Assembly: GCA_964036045.1 (NCBI GenBank)
Contig: OZ038382.1
Span: 75,750,687 to 75,814,686 of the forward strand
Direction of reading: 5' to 3'
Length of the DNA: 64,000 nt
Source: Eutreptiella sp. 'Long Island Sound 2002'
Taxonomy: Eukaryota > Euglenozoa > Euglenophyceae > Eutreptiales > Eutreptiaceae
Shown here: piece after piece, positions 19,474 to 30,359 of the stretch
How the letters are laid out: each line of letters opens with the position of its first letter
Position numbering within the stretch: the first letter of the stretch is position 1
Notes under the pieces: generated by a model
Database searches by the model: none
What the model saw: only the letters and a program-made list of their open reading frames with translations
What the model was told of the DNA's origin: nothing
Made by a program: the position numbers and the translations under genes

Positions 19474-20105
19474 CAATCGGCCGCAATAGGTGCGAAGGGG
19501 CGTGAAATGCAATCCTACCATCGCGACATGATGAAGGTTCGCAATGGGAGGAGGGTGCTGTCCATCTTTTCGACCTTGGCCGAGTACTTGTATTCCGGTG
19601 ATGGCACCGACACTGTCTTCTTGCCACATAGCCGTGAGGGTTTGCCCCGTTCATGGGGCCCTATTCCCATTCCGCTGCAACGCCGTGACTTGTCCCTCTT
19701 GTACAGCGACTTAGTCCATGCGGGCGGGTGTACATCTCTTTCCAAGCCGGAGTCATGGTGGAGATGAGTGCTTTTCTTGGGCATGGCCACTATTCCCGTC
19801 ACGTACACGTACACGGTCGAAGTTCGCGTTCCGTTTTGGGGTTTGCGGGTCAGCGGCGACGTTGATGGGCCAGACCGCAGTCCTTTATCGGATTGTTGGA
19901 AGAAAGACACTCGATGGCTTCAGTTGTGGAGTGCCGAGGCTCTGTGCCACTCACGAGGGGGAGCTGTGCCCGGCGTGCTCGAAGGTTACTGTTGGTAGTA
20001 AGGCGAGTGCGGCGGCTAGTGCTCATCATGCGCTTGGGTTTCTAGTTGGGGTCACTTGTTTGCTCCCCGTCCTGACCTCCACACTGCACCTTGCCTTGCT
20101 TGTTG
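19474..20105 (+). pseudogene. F gene, 3' half after T (copy D, partner of copy B)
   Basis: The sequence aligns with 21787-22415 of copy C and restores the F gene interrupted at 8250. It contains the oxygenase core: YHRD (H-x-D), DLVHAGG with the second His, then SWW-R and the metal/zinc motif CGVPRLCATHEGELCPAC. Lesions against copy C are a TGA at 19765-19767 where C has CGA (Arg), and a one-base frame change near 19905 before the zinc motif. Together with copy B this is one dead F gene. Confidence 0.75.
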
Positions 20106-20405
20106 TGTGCTTTTCCCTTGTAGGCTCTGTTAGGCAGCAACTTTTTCATGTATCAGGCAAAAAATTTTTATAACCTTTCAAGACACGCAGTTGGCACCTT
20201 TGTTTTGGTGTGCCGTGTTGTGGCGCTTTTCGCTTTTTACAGCGCGGCACTCTTGTGCTTACTTAAGGCTATCACTTTTACAGAAAATTTGACGATTTCC
20301 AGCCTTCTTACGTCAAATGTTAGGGATTTCACGTATCAAATCACTTACCCTTTCGCTAAGGCACAAGATTCACACCCTGTGTCTTTGATTTTTTTTTTTC
20401 AGCCC
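20106..20405. other. Spacer between tandem F copies
   Basis: Three hundred bases of AT-richer sequence ending in TTTTTTTTTTCAG directly before the F leader of copy C. No gene was recognised. The 3' flank of copy D and the 5' flank of copy C meet here, so F copies B/D and C are arranged head to tail. Confidence 0.5.
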
Positions 20406-22451
20406 CTGAATGTGGTGCAACTGGGAAACTGGTAGCGGAAACCCCCAAAAACGGGCCTCCTGGGGACCCCCCCCATGGAGGTATAACAGGCTCAAAACAA
20501 CTTGAGGGGTTCGGGGGATGCATACGAAGGGGGGGCCTTCGCGGACTTTCGGATCAAACAACATAGGGGCGGTTTTTCGCAAATCCGAGAACCCCTTCTC
20601 GGGACTTCTCGGCTTACCTTCATGATTAGAAAGGGGTTCTAAAAGTGACTTCTCGGGGGGGGGGGGGGGGTTCCCAAAATGACGTCTCGGGGGGTTTCTG
20701 ATTTGGTGTGTGTGTCCATCGCTTGTCCACTTTTCTGCCCTTTGCACCTTTGGTCCATTAGTTACCCCCGTGCCCGTGCCCCCTGTGTTTGGTCGTTGGT
20801 TGCGTGACGCCAATGATCGCTTGGGCAGCCGTCTTATCGCCGCCGCCCCTACCGAATTCGAGGAGACCATCCATATCGACGGGCGACCCACGAGGGTCAC
20901 GTTCAATCCTGGGACTACGTTGGGTTGTATGGAGGCACCGCGCAGTGTTCTTGGAAAGATGGAGCCCGGGCTCGTGAGTGGCTTGGTTCACACCACCTAC
21001 ATGCTCAATCCTACACTTCGGGCCGTTTTGATCCACCTCAATAGTGCGAACGTTACGAGCCTTCTTGAGGGGATGTTGCCGCACGTTCCAAACCTAAAGG
21101 ACAAGGCCAAGGGAAAGGAACCCACCGGTCGGGCCTAAGATGATTTGGTTTATTGGATTGGAGCGGATGCGGACGATTGTGTGTTTTTCGCAAGCACCAA
21201 GCCGAGCCCCTCGGAGATGACACGTTGTGCCTTTGGAAGTGCCCCAATTGGTCACAAGGAGCGTGTATTGGCGGCCTCCAAGATGGACACCTTTGCGCTT
21301 TGGAGTTTGGCAACCCATTCCGGACTTGCCTTTGCGGATCCGTCGGAGGGCATTACCACCCCATCCCATGTGGCAGGGAAAATTGTGGCACTACCGAGGC
21401 AATGTCCGTTGCTATGGGTTGGGTTGGGAGACCCACCCACGGTTGGTGTATCACGCTCCGAGTTCACCTTCAATGAAGACCCAAGCAAATTGGATGGGAC
21501 GGAACACATGTTGTGGAAAGGGGTGGTGGCCACGGCAATGCTTCATAAGGTTGTGGAAGCCCTTGAAACTCGACCATGCCACACTTCGGATCCCGTATTC
21601 AATGACTTTCCCGGTGTTCACCGCGGTCCACACTCGGGAAATAGAAGGATGTTTGCCCTACCACCTCCTCTTGTTGACGTAGAAGGATGGGGTGTTGGAT
21701 ACCATGAATGTGAGGCCCTCATGTCATACACAAACTTGCTTCTCAGCTTGTTCAACAACACATGGAGTGGGGACCACAAGGCGTACCAGCGGCCTCAATA
21801 TGTGCGAAGGGGCGTGAAATGCAATCCTACCATCGCGACATGATGAAGGTTCCCAATGCGAAGAGGGTGCTGTCCATTTTTGCGGCCTTGGGCGAGGACT
21901 TGTATTCCGATGATGGCACCGACACTGCTTTCTTGCCACATAGCCGTGAGGGTTTGCCCCGTCCATGGGACCCTATTCCCATTCCGCTGCGACGCCGTGA
22001 CTTGTTCCTCTTGTACAGCGACTTAGTCCATGCGGGCGGGTGTACACCTCTTTCCAAGCCCGAGTCATGGTGCAGACGAGTGCTTTTCTTGAGCATTGCC
22101 ACCATTCCCGTCACATACGCGTACGCGGTCGGAGTTCGCGTTCCGTTTCGGGGTTTGCAGGAAAGCCGCGACGTTGACAGGCCAGAGTGCCGTACTATCT
22201 CGGGTTGTCGGCAGAAAGCCACGAAGGACTGCTTCGGTTGTGGGGTGCCGAGGCTCTGTGCCACTCACGAGAGGGAGCTATGCCCGGCGTGCTCACAGGT
22301 TAGTGTTGGTAGTAAGGTGAGTGCGGCGGCTAGTGCTCTTGAGGCGCTGGAGTTTCTAGTCGGGGTCACGTGTTTGCTTCCTGTCGTGACTTCCACACTG
22401 CACCTTGCCTTGCACCCCCTGCCAGCACCCTCCCAACCCTTTTCGACCTGA
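20406..22451 (+). pseudogene. F gene copy C: uninterrupted 2OG-Fe(II) oxygenase-like gene
   Basis: This is the most complete F copy. The leader runs 20406-20709. The first frame (from about 20710) contains GRWLRDANDRLGSRLIAAAP. A TAA at 21136-21138 replaces a CAA present in copy B; the frame then continues to about 21786, where a one-base shift leads into the C-terminal frame ending at 22451. The C-terminal domain has HRD at 21831-21839, His in DLVHAGG at 22029 (66 residues later) and Arg at 22074/22077, the classic H-x-D...H...R arrangement of 2-oxoglutarate/Fe(II) oxygenases. A zinc-type motif follows (CFGCGVPRLCATHERELCPAC, about 22230-22290). The N-terminal 350 residues are unrecognised. 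It lacks the T insertion and serves as the empty-site reference. A transposase remnant lies 0.8 kb downstream, the same order as in T. Confidence 0.7.
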
Positions 22452-22454
22452 TGA

Positions 22455-23277
22455 TCATTGTAATGCCAGGTGGGATGAGTGCCCGCTCAGGTGATGGGTA
22501 CAAGAGGCCGAGACATTGTAATCAGCCAAGGACCAGCACATCACGGTGAGCAAGGTTCCTCCTCGGTACATCATGGCACTGAGGTGCCAGTTTGGTGGCT
22601 TCTGCATGGGCCGAGACGACGAGCAAGCCTCCATTGTGCGCTCGGACATGGGACATCCACTGCAGCCAATGCTTGACCCCCGCAAGGGGCTGATATGTGG
22701 CTGGCCGACGGAGCCATCGAAGGATGGAGCCTGCTTGTGTAGATGCAGGTAGGTATTGATTGTTCTTGCCTGCTGTACTGCCCTGTGCCTGACATGATAT
22801 GCAGGAGGGTTTGGTGCCTACAGGATGCTTAACTTTAGTGCTGAACATCGGTCTGGCATGTGCTTAGGAAGTCCGTCGGAAAGGTGCTTTGCGAAGGGGT
22901 TCTTGATCAGGAAGTCGGCTGAGAAGTGCGTCTGTGCAGGGGTTCCTTGTCAGAAAGGGGTTCCTGAAATGGGGTTCTCGGCAGGGTTCCTAATCAGGAA
23001 GGGGTTCTTGGTTTGGGTTTCTGATGGGGTTTCTCATCACATCCTAGAACCACCGTGCATTCCCTGACACGCCAAAACAGGTTGCAACAAGATGTCTCCT
23101 TTTGTGTGCAAGAAGAAGCTAGTTGGGGAGGGATTGGCCGCCTAAAGGATGTGTGGGCTAACTTGATGCAAGTCTCACAAAGGCGTCCTTCTTTTTCGGA
23201 CGCAAGGCCACAAGGACCTAACTTCCGCGCGTGTCTTTCTAGGTGACACGCAATACCAATAAAGAGTAGTTGACCTA
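22455..23277 (+). other. Non-coding stretch with F-leader-like repeats
   Basis: Segment 22860-23045 holds several imperfect units of GGGGTTCTTGATCAGGAAG type, resembling the ACTTCTCGGG/GATCAGAAAGGGGTTCC units in the F leaders. A further possible coding fragment (RRPSFSDARPQGPNF) lies at about 23160-23245. Nothing else was recognised. Confidence 0.45.
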
Positions 23278-23757
23278 CTCAAGGAATACTGGCCCAATCC
23301 TACGGCCCGGAATGGGGCAATAAAGGTGTACACCGTAGTGCACGCCATGTTGCTTGCCCTGACCCACCTTCACACCTTGTGGAGGAAAAAGGTCTACCTT
23401 TCGGATGTTGAGGTCGAGGAAGCCGAAAGATGGGCCAAAAAATTGGGGCAATGTTAGAAGTTGATGCGGTGGCATGCAACGGTATGGGTGCATTGGACGG
23501 TGTGCCATAGTAGATGGTTTGTGCGGAAGTACCGCACAATGTACTTCTTTAGTGCGGTGCCGACCGAGAGGAGGAAGTCGACCTATAAAGTGCACATTCA
23601 AAATATTTTCTGTGGGTGGTCGGTGAAGAATCCACATGTCTCCGTGAGGAGCATGCGGCATTTGCTCAACATGTATGGATTGGATGTTGGGCTAAAAGGT
23701 GTTGGAAGCGCATCCACCGGGACAGCGAGAGGGCAAAAGAGGAACATGAATGAATAA
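23278..23757 (+). pseudogene. Transposase remnant, relative of the T transposase
   Basis: One frame carries LLALTHLHTLWRKKVYL and VEEAERWAKKLGQC, then a TAG at 23456-23458, then KLMRWHATVWVHWTVCHSRWF and VPTERRKSTYKVHIQNIFCG, ending at 23757. This aligns along its whole length with the C-terminal third of the T transposase (18690-19090): LYELWRVREMY, TTWIHWCLAHSTFF and IPTEYRHGPYKRRLKNCFKG. Shared residues include W-I/V-HW, the proposed catalytic Glu in PTE, GW and S-x-R-x-M-H/R-H. The two Asp-containing blocks were not found upstream, so this is a fragment. It follows F copy C, supporting an F-plus-transposase ancestral element. Confidence 0.65.
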
Positions 23758-24199
23758 CATGGCCTTGGGGAATTGACAAACCGCGCCATGGTGGAGGCAT
23801 ACCGCAAGTATGCACACATGCATGCAAAAGCCCCGCCCCGGCACGCCCACTCGCATAGGGGGTACGACGGTGCCGGAACACGCCAAACATGAAAAGAGGT
23901 GGGTCAAGAGGGAGCCACGCAAGTATGTTACATGTCACGCCGCGCACGCGGGAAAGACAACGAACAAAGGTGGCCAAAGAGGTGTGTGGAGCATCTACAA
24001 TATGGGGGTGTGGGACAAGGCTTTGGCGGCGTGTGCCGGACTTTGGACAACGACGCGGCCGCCTGTCACCAATATCAGGTGACGGGTCTGAGCTTGGATA
24101 ATGTGGGGTGCGTAGAGGAACTTCACATCGTGGTTCACCGGTGTTGGGTTTTCCTATGCATCCTCTACTGTTGCATGGCCATTGGGCGGCTGCAGGTTG

Positions 24200-24608
24200 C
24201 TTTTGTTGAGGCGCGCTTGGAGTCACTCCCAATGAGAATGCGGAGGCCGTGCAACGGTTGTTGTACCGGGCACGCACGGGGGTGAAGCTGGGTGCCACCA
24301 CCTCACCCGATGGGGAGGAGGCCAGGGCCCTCTTCCTTGCATGGGACGAGATGGGCCCACTATTGGCCTATGCGCCGGAGGACCCCGAATCGCAAGCCGT
24401 TGTTGCCATGAGGGATCTACTTCGGGACTTGTACAACGACATGGGGGGGGGGGGGGCAGCCACACAAGGGAGACCACAACGGTGCAAACTGCAGCGACTT
24501 GCCCTGCCACCACTGTTGGCAGCAAACAAGGGCTACCCGGTGCTGCAGGCACACCTGGTAGTTGCCGGTGCCAAACTTGACCCCCCGGGGGTCGGCCAGC
24601 ATGTTTAG
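24200..24608 (+). CDS. Coding-like fragment downstream of transposase remnant
   Basis: An open frame without a clear start encodes TPNENAEAVQRLLYRARTG, then DGEEARALFLAWDEMG and EDPESQAVVAMRDLLRDLYND, then a Gly stretch from a G run and a less protein-like tail to a stop at 24608. Residue composition (Leu/Ala/Glu-rich, helical) is typical of a real protein up to the G run. No domain was recognised. It may be the last gene of the older transposon relative. A minus-strand frame overlaps it, and coding strand is not certain. Confidence 0.35.
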
Positions 24609-24619
24609 GGCCCCTTGCA

Positions 24620-25474
24620 TTAGAAGGAAACAGGAGCTAAGGCAGAAAAGATGGGGTATGAACTCAAACGGATTGTGGTGGCAGCTGTGGGATTAGCAGG
24701 TCCCAACGCAACGCCACCTGCCAGTTTCCGGGCGCCATGCCCTTGGGACCCCGAGCTGATGCTCTCGGGCAGGGGGGACATGGGACCTCCCGGCACTGGC
24801 TGCCAGTACCCGGCGCCCCCTTTGGCAGCATCCCTCAGCCACTCCCCCTTGCCCTCCTCATTTTTCCTAATTAGGCACCGGAAGAGTTGGCGTATGACCC
24901 AGCGCAGGGTGTAGTGACCCTTGCTGGCGTCAAAAAAAAATAGTTGATCTTGCCCACAGCCCTGTTCAAGAACTTGGGGAGACCAGGGGGCACCGGCTGA
25001 CTTGCAGCAGACCGCTGAGTCTTTCCCGAGGGCCTTTTGCAGCCACTCGGGAAGGGGTAAAACAGGGGATTTGGGGGGGGGGGGGGGGCTACACCTGGAC
25101 CTCATCCCCCTCTGCATCCTCATCCCCCTTCCCATCCGCGTCCCCACCCTCGGGCACCACCACCTCCCTCTGCTCTGCCTTAACCTCGACCCCCTCCCCC
25201 CTGTGACTGGCTGCGCCTCGTCTCCTCCTTTGCCCTCCACCTCTCCTCCTTCCCTCGTCTTCTCTCCTCCTTGTCTCGCCGCGGCTCCTCCTTGAGGCGG
25301 CACCACTCATCAACGGAGGCGGCGGCGGACGGCGCGCCCCGCCCCCTCCCCTTCCGGGGGCGGGGAACCGCCGGCTGCTGCAGGTAATGGAGCTGCTGGA
25401 GCTATTGGAGGAGCTTGAACTGCTCCCCCTGGGGGTGCTCCACCCTGCTGCAGCCGGTCCTCCACTATTTGCAT
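24620..25474 (-). pseudogene. Minus-strand protein fragment with Pro-rich, charged and helical parts
   Basis: Reading leftward from an acceptor-like CTCCCTTGCAG (about 25485-25475), the frame begins MQIVEDRLQQGGAPPGG and runs through a Pro/Ala-rich segment. A highly charged stretch (RREDEGRRRGGG, KGDEDAEGDE) is open only in another frame. The first frame resumes after the G13 run at about 25077-25090 with LPLPEWLQKALGKD and DASKGHYTLRWVIRQLFRCL, ending at 24620. Both frame changes fall at G/C runs. An upstream exon ending at 25689 (AAMEVLMNEMFKKMTDIV) would join to MQIVEDRLQQ across an AT-rich intron. No domain was recognised. Confidence 0.4.
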
Positions 25475-25688
25475 CTGCAAGGGAGAAGAGATGGAAAATT
25501 TAAATGGGGTTTAAAATTTTTGTTTGATTTTTAACACTTCATTTTTAGCTTAAACTTTAAATGTTAAACGACCGCCGGTGTTAAAATTAAACCAAGAAAA
25601 GCGACGCCCCCGTTAAATCTTAAACGAAAATTACTAACTTCAAACTCGCTTCCCATGCAAGCAAACACAAGCACATGCAAGCAAATAC
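25475..25688 (-). other. AT-rich intron-like island
   Basis: Between two minus-strand coding-like segments lies AT-rich sequence bounded on the minus strand by GTATTTGC and CTCCCTTGCAG. Its core (TTAAACGACCGCCGGTGTTAAAATTAAACC) resembles islands at 26090-26180 and 37195-37320. Confidence 0.4.
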
Positions 25689-27250
25689 GACTATGTCTGT
25701 CATCTTTTTGAACATTTCGTTCATCAGCACCTCCATTGCTGCTGGGTCCATGTATAGGGCTTACAGGAGCTGGGATGCAAGGGAAAGGGACATGAGTGGG
25801 GGGCTAGGATTAGACATGACTGTGGCCATTGTATATGGGGCCACATGGGGGGTTCCTAGGGTCCTAAGGGGTAGATCAAATTTCAGAAACCACCATTCCC
25901 ATACTTGCAAAACTACCTCCGCCTCCCTTTCTAGGGATGTGGCCCCCGGCATCCCCCCCCTCACCGGGTGGTGTGATCGTTGTTGGTCCGCTTTAAAATG
26001 GGTGCTATATGCTCTGGGGTGCCCAGAATTTCAGAAGGTATGTGTGTGCATGTGTGTGTTTAATGTTTCGGACGCTTGGTTTAACACTTTTGGTTTAGTA
26101 TTTAAAATTTCAATCGGCGCTTCAAAAAGTAAAAGTTAATGTTGAAAATTAAACGCAAAAATTTAAAAAAGTCGTCCGAAAAACTCACTTTGTCCCCCGG
26201 ACCACGGCCACTGCCTGTCTTGTTGCACGTCAAGGACGTGGCAGTCTGCGGGGACGATGTGCGCCCCGTCCGTGTCGTTAGAAGTGACAAGAACGGGACC
26301 GGAGCGTGGTGTTGGGGGGGCTCCACGAGCTCCTCGCCCAAGACCCCGCGCTTGGGCTCGCCGTGCTCCGCGGCTTGGGATTGGGAGCACGGCCGCCAGT
26401 GCTCGGAGCTGGGGGGCCCCTCGAGGCCATACAAGCCCACTTAGTGGGCCCACTTGGGTGAGGTAGGGTGGTTGTAGTGTCAGGATGCGGGGGTTTGGCA
26501 GGGGAGGGGAGGTTGGAAGGGAAGGGAGGTGAAGGAAGAAAGGGAGGGGGCAAGCACCACGCCCCTCCTCCAAGCCTAAGCCCCCCGCCCACAAAAGGCA
26601 AGGGGGGCAAAGCCCCCCCCCCCCCCCCGCAAAGAAGCGGAGGCGGTTCGAGTTGGACCCGGACGACGAGTCCGACAACCCCGCGTCTTCCTCTTTGTCG
26701 CCCTCCGGCTAAGACACCCCCCCCCCCCGAATAAGAACCCCCACCCAAAGTCAAAGGCCGCCCCGGCCCCAAAAGAGAAGCGGCGGGAGAACAAGGCGGA
26801 GGGGGTCGGGAAAGAAGCGGGGGCAGCGAAGAAGGGGGAAGGGGGGAGGACCCCCCGATCTCCTCGTGCGAACCCTCGCCCAGGTACCGTACATGGGCGG
26901 GGTAGAGGTAGGCACCGTCAACGGTGTCCACACCCGCAAGAGCGCGGTTGTTGGGGTGAGATACCCAAACAACCCCAAGCTATATGCGATGGAGCGCCAC
27001 CTCATCTTGGGCACGGCCGAAGCCCCGGAGGCCACCTCCAAAAGGTGCGCAAGGGCAAGACGTCTGCATTGTTGTATTTGGGCTCCAACCCCCGCTGCCA
27101 ATGCCTTGCTGGTCCAGTGCAGCAGTATTATGATCTCACAGCTTTATATCGGCTTGTTGTGACAGCTTTATATCGGGTTGTTGTGAGGCCAAGATGCCTG
27201 CACACCCCACGCCTCCCCACGCCACACCGCCAAGCACCACACCACACCAA
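25689..27250. other. Coding-like GC-rich segments, strand unresolved
   Basis: Both strands show long open frames around C/G homopolymers. On the plus strand, AKKRRRFELDPDDESDNPAS and KEKRRENKAEGVGKEAGAAKK (26620-26830) look like a nuclear signal with acidic and Lys-rich regions. PYMGGVEVGTVNGVHTRK follows at about 26885. On the minus strand, HIVPADCHVLDVQQDRQW ends at a GTGAGT donor-like site (about 26186). An AT-rich island lies at 26090-26180. Two overlapping element remnants are possible. No product can be named. Confidence 0.3.
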
Positions 27251-27937
27251 ACCCCAACCCAATCTTGCCAGGCTACATTGAAGGGAAGCCCGTGGGAAGT
27301 TACAGGTAAAGGTAAAGTGCCCGGGCGTTGTTTGAGCTTCAGCGTGAAGTTATTTTTGATTTACCCTCCTTTCCCGCCCCGGTCCAACAAGGCATCGCAA
27401 TACCTCAGTACAACTGCAATTTTGGTGTCGTGAAGTCGTCGGAGACATACATGGCGACGCCGCCATACATGGTGCACAGTTCCTAGCCCTCAGCTGCGGG
27501 CAGTGCACATGGGCATAGCACGCACACGTTACGTGCCGGTGGTCTGTGCTCCGCGACATGACATCATGCTTTGTTACAGTAATACACACACAGGGTGTAC
27601 GCGGCCTCCCTCATGGCCCTCGGTGGAACTCGCACAGCCAAATATGTGACCCATGGAAACACGGCGCGCGCAACCCTATGCAACAGCCACACGACGATTT
27701 GTTGCACCTAGGCATTAAGTGTTGCTGCGCGGCTTGGCGCCCACATTGTAGCCTCGCAAGCATTCCCCATCTACCCGTGTCTGCACCCCTTTTAGATGCG
27801 GCGCCGGTCGCTCAGTCTGCAGGCAGCCCAAGTCACACAGCACATCGCAAGACATGCGCCAACACCACCCGACAAAGACCGACACCAACTGTTTTTGACC
27901 TGGGCTTCATGAATTGACGCTCATGAATGAGGCCCAA
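27251..27937. other. No recognised feature
   Basis: Mixed-composition sequence without a repeat match, splice pair or convincing open frame. Confidence 0.4.
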
Positions 27938-28665
27938 CTAGGAGACCACCACGATCTGGTCTGGGCTCACTGGTGTTATGAACCAGTCACGCACGCATGC
28001 GACATCGTACTTTGGCTGCACTCCAACCGCCAGCTGCCCCCGCGCAGTTACGATTTGTGCCAGCTGATCTGTGACCTCGCAGCTAGGCCACCGCCTCCAC
28101 CAGCGCCACGAATCCCCCATTAGCTCGCAGGTAAAGCGCGGAATAGTACTGTACATGGGACCAATGGTTCCTGGACTGACTGTCGCAGCAACGGCTTGAG
28201 GGGACATCGAAAAAATTGCGGGCAGGGCTGGGAGGAAACGGAGATACGGCGCCACCGGGTGGTGCACCAATGGCACTTCGGCGTCAAGGCAGAATGCCTC
28301 CCAGACCCCATGTTCAAAGCACCCTCCACCCTGCAGAGATCAGACATCCCAGGCGCTTCCCATTCCGCTTTATCCCGAAGATGAGACAACATATGACGGT
28401 ACAACAGCACCGGAGCACTTTGATGCGACAGCACTGCAAGCGTGTCAAAGAGCACACACAACATATCTGTAAGCCGGAAAATTTGTGTACGTGGTCGATC
28501 CCTGCGCCATGTGGCGAGCTCATTGGCCCTCTGCTGCCACCCTGGCAGTGGACTTGCGGCGTGCGTGTCGTGTTGCGGTGGGGTCCACACCTCGTGAGGT
28601 CGGTCCCACACCGGGTGAGCAAGCATGGCCTTCGCCACACGATCCACCCAAGGATTGAACCACAC
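27938..28665 (-). pseudogene. Minus-strand hypothetical protein, frame-shifted
   Basis: Reading leftward from 28665, the first frame gives VDRVAKAMLAHPVWDRPHEV, LTDMLCVLFDTLAVLSHQSAP and LLYRHMLSHLRDKAEWEAPG, a helical and protein-like run. Around 28280 the sense moves to another frame (CLDAEVPLVHHPVAPYLRFL, then IPRFTCELMGDSWRW and VTDQLAQIVTARGQLAVG), ending at 27938. No known motif was recognised. The regular amphipathic composition, and the lack of such quality on the other strand, are the only support for coding. Confidence 0.35.
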
Positions 28666-28849
28666 CCACCACTAGAACCCGCAGAGCAGAGCCGCTGCGC
28701 TATCTGCTATGACCCAAATCCTCCCCGAAGCCTCCATGCATATCTACACGCATAGTGACTTGGCTACCAGGGGGGGGGGGGGCGTTTCTGCGGAGAACGA
28801 CAGCATGGGGGTTTTACATACCCCCCTCCCTTTTTCATTGGCCAAAATT

Positions 28850-29210
28850 TTAGGCAAAAGTAGGGTTTTCACATAACCGAACCCCCCCCCTCTTTTGTGG
28901 GGGAAGGGTTTGCTTAGTCCACCTCACACTACCACTATGCAGCATTGCTGACCACTTGTGAGCGCCCGAGAAGGCAAGCGTGAGGTAGCCGATTCTGATT
29001 TTGTCCCTCTTTGTTTGGGGACCCCCGAGAATGCAGGGGTTATGTAGCATTGTCGCCCACTTGTGGGGCGCCGAGAAGGCAGGGGTGAGGCAACCAATTC
29101 TGATTATGACCCGTAGCGTAGGTTTTGACTTCTGATTTTGTGCCCTTTATTGGGGACCCCCGAGAAAGCAAGGGTGACATAGCGTTTCTGCCCTCTTTTG
29201 GGCCCCAACC
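28850..29210. repeat. Imperfect tandem of a 90-120 bp unit shared with 57.2 kb
   Basis: Two to three units contain TCTGATTTTGTCCC, TTGTTTGGGGACCCCCGAGAATGCAGGGG and CCGAGAAGGCA. The same unit occurs twice at 57150-57320. It is preceded at both places by C-run sequence. No ORF is conserved between copies. Confidence 0.7.
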
Positions 29211-29242
29211 TTCCGGTGCCATTGAGGAAATACGGCTCATCT

Positions 29243-29578
29243 CTCAATCCACGCTCTGTTGCGTGGCCGCTTGAGTTGGGGTTAGGGACTCTCAATCCAC
29301 GCTTTGTTGCCCGGCCGCTTGAGCTGGGGTTAGGGACTCTCAATCCACGCTTTGTTGCGTGGCCGCTTGAGTTCGGGTTACGGACTTGCAATCCACACTT
29401 TGTTGTGTGGCCCGTTGAGTTGGGGCGACGGACTCGCAATGCATGCTTTGTTGTGTGTCCCCTTGAGTTGGCATTAGGGACTCGCAATCCACGCTTTGTT
29501 TCGTGGCCCCTTGAGTTGGGGTTCGGGACTCTCAATCCACGCTTTGTTGCGTGGCCCCTTGAGTTACTTTGTTGCATT
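29243..29578. repeat. 48-bp tandem repeat, seven units
   Basis: Units begin CTCAATCCACGCTTTGTTG and end GGGTTAGGGACT; seven diverged copies are in register. As 48 is a multiple of three, a 16-residue repeat (LELGLGTLNPRFVAWP) is open on the plus strand and another (HATKRGLRVPNPNSSG) on the minus strand. Nothing shows that either is translated. Confidence 0.9.
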
Positions 29579-29596
29579 ACCAGCCTCAACGGGCGG

Positions 29597-29770
29597 CACT
29601 TTATTGCATGACCGGCCCCTATGGGCGCCTCTTTATAGCATGACCGGCCCCTATGGGCGCCACTTTATTGCATGACCGGCCCCTACGGGCGCCACTTTAT
29701 TGCATGACCGGCCCCTATCGCTGCCACTTTATTGCATGACCGGCCCCTATGGGCGTCACTCTCTTGCATA
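29597..29770. repeat. 32-bp tandem repeat, about five units
   Basis: Unit CACTTTATTGCATGACCGGC plus CCCTATGGGCGC; five copies and a partial sixth follow directly after the 48-bp array with a short junction. Confidence 0.9.
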
Positions 29771-30359
29771 AGCGGTCGGGGGACAGCACTGGCCATGGTG
29801 TTGTGATCGGCATCGACCCTTGAGGTGGGAGAAAGCACTAGCTACTATGATGGAGAGCAGCACCGGCCATCGGGGTGGGGGGCAGCACTGGTGGTCCGTT
29901 CGACACTTCAGAGTGCACCGTGGACATTGGGTGAAGCCACACATCACCCACCACCAACCCCCCCCCCCCCCCCCAACGAAGCCGGCTAGCCCACCGACTA
30001 ACCCCCAAGAAAACCCTCAACCCAACCCAGATACCCCCACTAACCCACCTAACCCCCCAAGCGAAACCCAAGCTACCCCGGCACTATGGGAGCCGGAAAC
30101 GGGCTCCCGGGAGGTTTAACACGGCAACAATGGCCGGAAGGGCCAAGCACATGAGCCCAGAAGGCTAAGGGGTATTTTCTATGTGCTTTTATGCTTGTGT
30201 AGGGAGGTTTCATTTTTGGAAAATTTGTTTAAATTTTGTTGGTTTAAAGTTTAATCCCGGCGACGTATAATATTTAAAATTTACAACTTTTAAACCAAAA
30301 AGTGATCTCAAATTTCAAAGCCGAGAGCCATTTTAATGTTTTTACACATCAAGATGGGT
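29771..30359. other. Pro-rich open frame and AT-rich island
   Basis: A plus frame to 30119 reads through a C18 run into Pro/Asn/Thr-rich sequence (KPASPPTNPQENPQPNPD). It may be low-complexity coding or chance. An AT-rich intron-like island lies at 30205-30315. No gene was called. Confidence 0.35.

Noticed and set aside
24651-24914. Plus-strand frame opposite the 24.6-25.5 kb minus gene
   Set aside because: The minus strand shows a longer protein-like run with an acidic segment and a joinable upstream exon; the plus frame has none of these.
28637-28709. Possible minus-strand tRNA (A-box-like TAGCGCAGCGG and B-box GGTTCAATCC about 41 bp apart)
   Set aside because: No acceptor stem or proper T-stem pairing can be formed. 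At most these are chance or SINE-type Pol III boxes.
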